Assembly: GCA_902779765.1 (NCBI GenBank)
Contig: CACZCQ010000010.1
Span: 1 to 64,000, forward strand
Length of the DNA: 64,000 bases
From: an uncultured Bacteroidia bacterium
GTDB taxonomy: Bacteria > Bacteroidota > Bacteroidia > Bacteroidales > UBA932
Direction of reading: 5' to 3'
Below, one piece after another: positions 62,103 through 64,000 of this stretch. Made by a program: the position numbers and the translations under genes. Every line of letters starts with the position of its first letter. The first letter of the stretch is position 1. The notes below the pieces were generated by a model. That model worked only from the letters and a program-made list of their open reading frames with translations, searched no databases and was not told the DNA's origin.

Positions 62103-62136
62103 AAAAACGAGTAGCATAATTAGCTACTCGTTTTTT
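62103..62136. terminator. Bidirectional terminator between the sigma cassette and the dehydrogenase operon
   Basis: AAAAACGAGTAGC (62103-62115) pairs perfectly with GCTACTCGTTTTT (62123-62135) around ATAATTA; the T run on either strand allows stopping from both sides. It serves the plus-strand sigma cassette and the minus-strand dehydrogenase gene. Confidence 0.85.
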
Positions 62137-62171
62137 ATAAAAGATTCAATATTAACCAGTTACAGAAAACG

Positions 62172-63452
62172 TTACAGCTGGTCGGCATGGCTGAGGAGAT
62201 ATTCCTCGGCCTCGATGTTCCAAAGCCCCTGATGTGCCTTGCAGAGGCGGTCTAGTTCGGCGTAGACAGGATTGGTCTTCCCCTTCTCCTCGAATTCGGT
62301 GATTGCCGTCAAAGGCATATCCACGTGGGTGTAGACCAGTTTCTTTCCGCCCTTGATCTCAGGAAGGTGAAGGGTCGTCTCCGGAACTACGTTAAGTCCT
62401 CCGATATGGGTCACGAGACCTGCAGGGTCCATGCCCTTGCCCATCAGGTAGAGGGCCTCCTTCATGTCATCGGTGTTGCCGCCGCTGGTTCCCACGATGT
62501 GGGTGGACGCGTAATGGACATTGTAGAAGTTCAGAGGAGCCTTGAAGTCCGCGCGGCCGGGACCGGAGAAGAAGTTGAGGCAGCCGTCCTGACCGAGGAT
62601 ATCGTCTCCCTGCTCGATCACGGCAGGAACAGGAGCCATCACCACCACCTCATCGTAGCCTGTTCCACCCGATATCTCACGAAGGCATTCCGCAGGATTC
62701 TCCACCGCTCCGGTATTGACATAACGGAGGTCGATTCCCCTGGATGCGGCGAACTCCCTGGTGTACAATGAAGCAGCGCGGTCCAGCCTGGCCTGGTCGA
62801 TGTCGGTCACGACGAAAAGGGACGGATGCCTGTCCTCGCGACGGAGGACATAGTTGATCATGGCCAGTCCCATCGGGCCCACGCCGGCCAGCAAAGCCAT
62901 CTTGCCTCCGTCCTTGATCTCCATGTGATGGACATAGGATCCGGGATGGGTATGGTAGCAGGCGTGCATCGCACCGATCACGCAGGAGAGCGGCTCGCTC
63001 AATGATGCGGGATAGAATCCGGGGCCGTTGTAAGGCAGGAGGCAGCCCTGCTCCATCACCTCTGCGGGGATGATTATGTAAGTGGCGTCACCACCGATGA
63101 ACCTGTAGGAATAACCGGGGGCGGAAAGCACTCCGACGGGACCTCCTTCATAATTGAGGGCAGGCTGGATGGAGAACTTGTCACCTGGCTTGAACTGGTC
63201 TTTCCATTTAGCTCCGACCTCGACGATCTCTCCGGCGAATTCGTGGCCTATGATGGTGGGATTCTCGGCGATGTCATTGGGAACCCTCTTATGGTCGGTG
63301 CCCTGGTGTGATGACTTATAGGACGACATGCAGATGCTGTCGCTGACGACCTTCGCGAGGATCTCGTCTTCCTTCATCGCCGGAAGCTCGAATTCCTCAA
63401 GCCTCAGGTCTTCCTTGCCGTAAAGGCGTACCGCTTTTGTCTTCATATTCAA
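62172..63452 (-). CDS. Zinc-dependent medium-chain alcohol dehydrogenase (sorbose-1-phosphate reductase-like)
   Basis: 426 residues (424 from a second ATG). GroES-like part about 1-180 with IIGHEFAGEIVEVG and the zinc-type Cys in SDSICMSSYKSSHQG; Rossmann part with MALLAGVGPMGLAMINY and VVTDIDQARLDRAASL. The length (over 400) and SSHQGTDHKRVP region recall L-sorbose-1-phosphate reductase (SorE) rather than short threonine or alcohol dehydrogenases. Substrate not proven. It follows the E1-beta-like gene by 4 bases, so the two are probably one operon. Confidence 0.78.
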   Translation of the reverse strand: MNMKTKAVRLYGKEDLRLEEFELPAMKEDEILAKVVSDSICMSSYKSSHQGTDHKRVPNDIAENPTIIGHEFAGEIVEVGAKWKDQFKPGDKFSIQPALNYEGGPVGVLSAPGYSYRFIGGDATYIIIPAEVMEQGCLLPYNGPGFYPASLSEPLSCVIGAMHACYHTHPGSYVHHMEIKDGGKMALLAGVGPMGLAMINYVLRREDRHPSLFVVTDIDQARLDRAASLYTREFAASRGIDLRYVNTGAVENPAECLREISGGTGYDEVVVMAPVPAVIEQGDDILGQDGCLNFFSGPGRADFKAPLNFYNVHYASTHIVGTSGGNTDDMKEALYLMGKGMDPAGLVTHIGGLNVVPETTLHLPEIKGGKKLVYTHVDMPLTAITEFEEKGKTNPVYAELDRLCKAHQGLWNIEAEEYLLSHADQL

Positions 63453-63456
63453 TCAA

Positions 63457-64000
63457 TTAAATACCTTTGCGGGCGTGCAGACGCATCTGGGCGACGGTCT
63501 GGTTGCTCGTGGGAACATAGTCCTTCAGAGGAACGATCTTCTCGTTGATCGCATCGAGGAACCATGACGGCTGAGGGAAGAAGGCCTCCTCAAGTTCATG
63601 GCAAGGAGTGATCCAGTTGCGGGAACCGAGCACCACGGGAGCCGCGTCAAGATAGTCGAATGCCATCTCGGAAATGTTGGCAGCCAGGTCATTGAGATAT
63701 GAACCGCGGGCGCAGGCATCTCCGGCGATGATGATCCGGCCGGTCTTCTTCACGGACTCGATCACCTTGTCGTAGTTGAACGGCACGAGCGAACGGGCGT
63801 CGATCACCTCCGCCTCCATTCCGTACTTCTCCTTCAGGATGTCGGCCGCCTCGAGAGCGCGATAAAGGGTCGCGCCGATGGTCAGTATGGTGATGTCCTT
63901 TCCGGCACGCTTCACATCAGGCTCGCCGATAGGAATCTCGTAGTAACCTTCCGGAACTCCACCCTCGTGGAACTTCTCGGCGATGCCGTAGAGACGCTGG
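63457..64000 (-). CDS. 2-oxoacid dehydrogenase E1 beta-like / transketolase C-terminal domain protein (5' truncated)
   Basis: The frame is open to the right window edge, so the N-terminus is missing; the GTG at 63915 is only an internal codon. What is seen is the C-terminal domain of the beta (transketolase-type) subunit: DITILTIGATLYRALEAADI, EVIDARSLVPFNYDKVIESV, GRIIIAGDACARGSYLNDLA and DAAPVVLGSRNWITPCHELE. This domain binds the E2 core. It could be the beta subunit or the end of an alpha-beta fusion. The 2-oxoacid substrate cannot be told. Confidence 0.75.
   Translation of the reverse strand, partial: QRLYGIAEKFHEGGVPEGYYEIPIGEPDVKRAGKDITILTIGATLYRALEAADILKEKYGMEAEVIDARSLVPFNYDKVIESVKKTGRIIIAGDACARGSYLNDLAANISEMAFDYLDAAPVVLGSRNWITPCHELEEAFFPQPSWFLDAINEKIVPLKDYVPTSNQTVAQMRLHARKGI

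Noticed and set aside
1..64000. CRISPR arrays, insertion sequences, prophage or known defence genes
   Set aside because: No repeat-spacer pattern, transposase, integrase or defence-type protein is visible in the window.

Overview
The window looks like a chromosomal segment of a Bacteroidota bacterium, most likely order Bacteroidales. The signs are BACON-type and DUF4988-like lipoprotein architecture, GldH next to RicT, DUF4271, DUF4293, DUF2723 and DUF6249 families, a two-part GH77 amylomaltase, and many TAnnTTTG elements (the Bacteroidota -7 box), some with a TTG 19-20 bases upstream. Coding sequence is moderately GC-rich. Genus cannot be set from the sequence alone; an uncultured gut lineage is a guess. 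Genes are tightly packed and no gene-free stretch exceeds 300 bases. Genes at both window edges are truncated.

Layout. 1-13.5 kb: the tail of a surface protein with a Fibrobacter-major-type domain, a large AsmA-like protein, tRNA-Leu(TAG), a PepSY-like lipoprotein, a threonine aldolase, a 1,033-residue mosaic lipoprotein, a glycosidase-like lipoprotein, and a divergent GH29 alpha-L-fucosidase. 13.5-17.2 kb: 4-alpha-glucanotransferase and a divergent U32 (TrhP-like) protein. 17.2-32.3 kb: a long minus-strand run (pgk, lgt, HAD phosphatase, TolC/adaptor/RND efflux pump, PII-like protein, thioredoxin, outer-membrane barrel, LOG, polyprenyl synthase, holB, ricT, gldH, trmB). 32.3-40.2 kb: an rRNA-type methyltransferase, DUF2723 glycosyltransferase-like membrane protein, SUI1 factor, DUF4271, hemD, rnpA, yidD, DUF4293 and a nucleoside phosphorylase. 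40.2-46.5 kb: a membrane LytTR regulator divergent from a fabH-fabF-fabZ-rluA cassette that lacks an acyl carrier protein gene, a secreted Lys/Ala-rich protein, and a membrane AraC regulator. 46.6-54.9 kb: a minus-strand operon (oxaloacetate decarboxylase alpha-like, SPOR lipoprotein, M28-TonB fusion, leuS, two tandem yitT genes) ending in a strong terminator. 54.9-60.5 kb: MFS transporter, NagX-like acyltransferase and uracil-DNA glycosylase superfamily protein, divergent from HAD-IIA, a small hydrolase and lplA. 60.6-64 kb: an ECF sigma cassette, a bidirectional terminator, then a zinc dehydrogenase and a 2-oxoacid dehydrogenase E1-beta-like gene cut by the window edge.

Most of the window is housekeeping (translation, tRNA modification, lipid and envelope biogenesis, glycolysis) mixed with efflux and carbohydrate functions. 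I see no phage, insertion sequence, CRISPR array or recognisable defence system, and no clear new multi-gene system. The best leads are an M28-like peptidase domain fused to a TonB C-terminal domain that has lost most metal ligands; a carboxylase-like protein whose C-terminal biotinyl-like domain has no lysine at the expected site; an ACP-less fatty-acid synthase cassette with repeated elements beside a LytTR gene; a PII-like protein fused into an RND pump operon; and a glycosidase-like lipoprotein of no family I can name.
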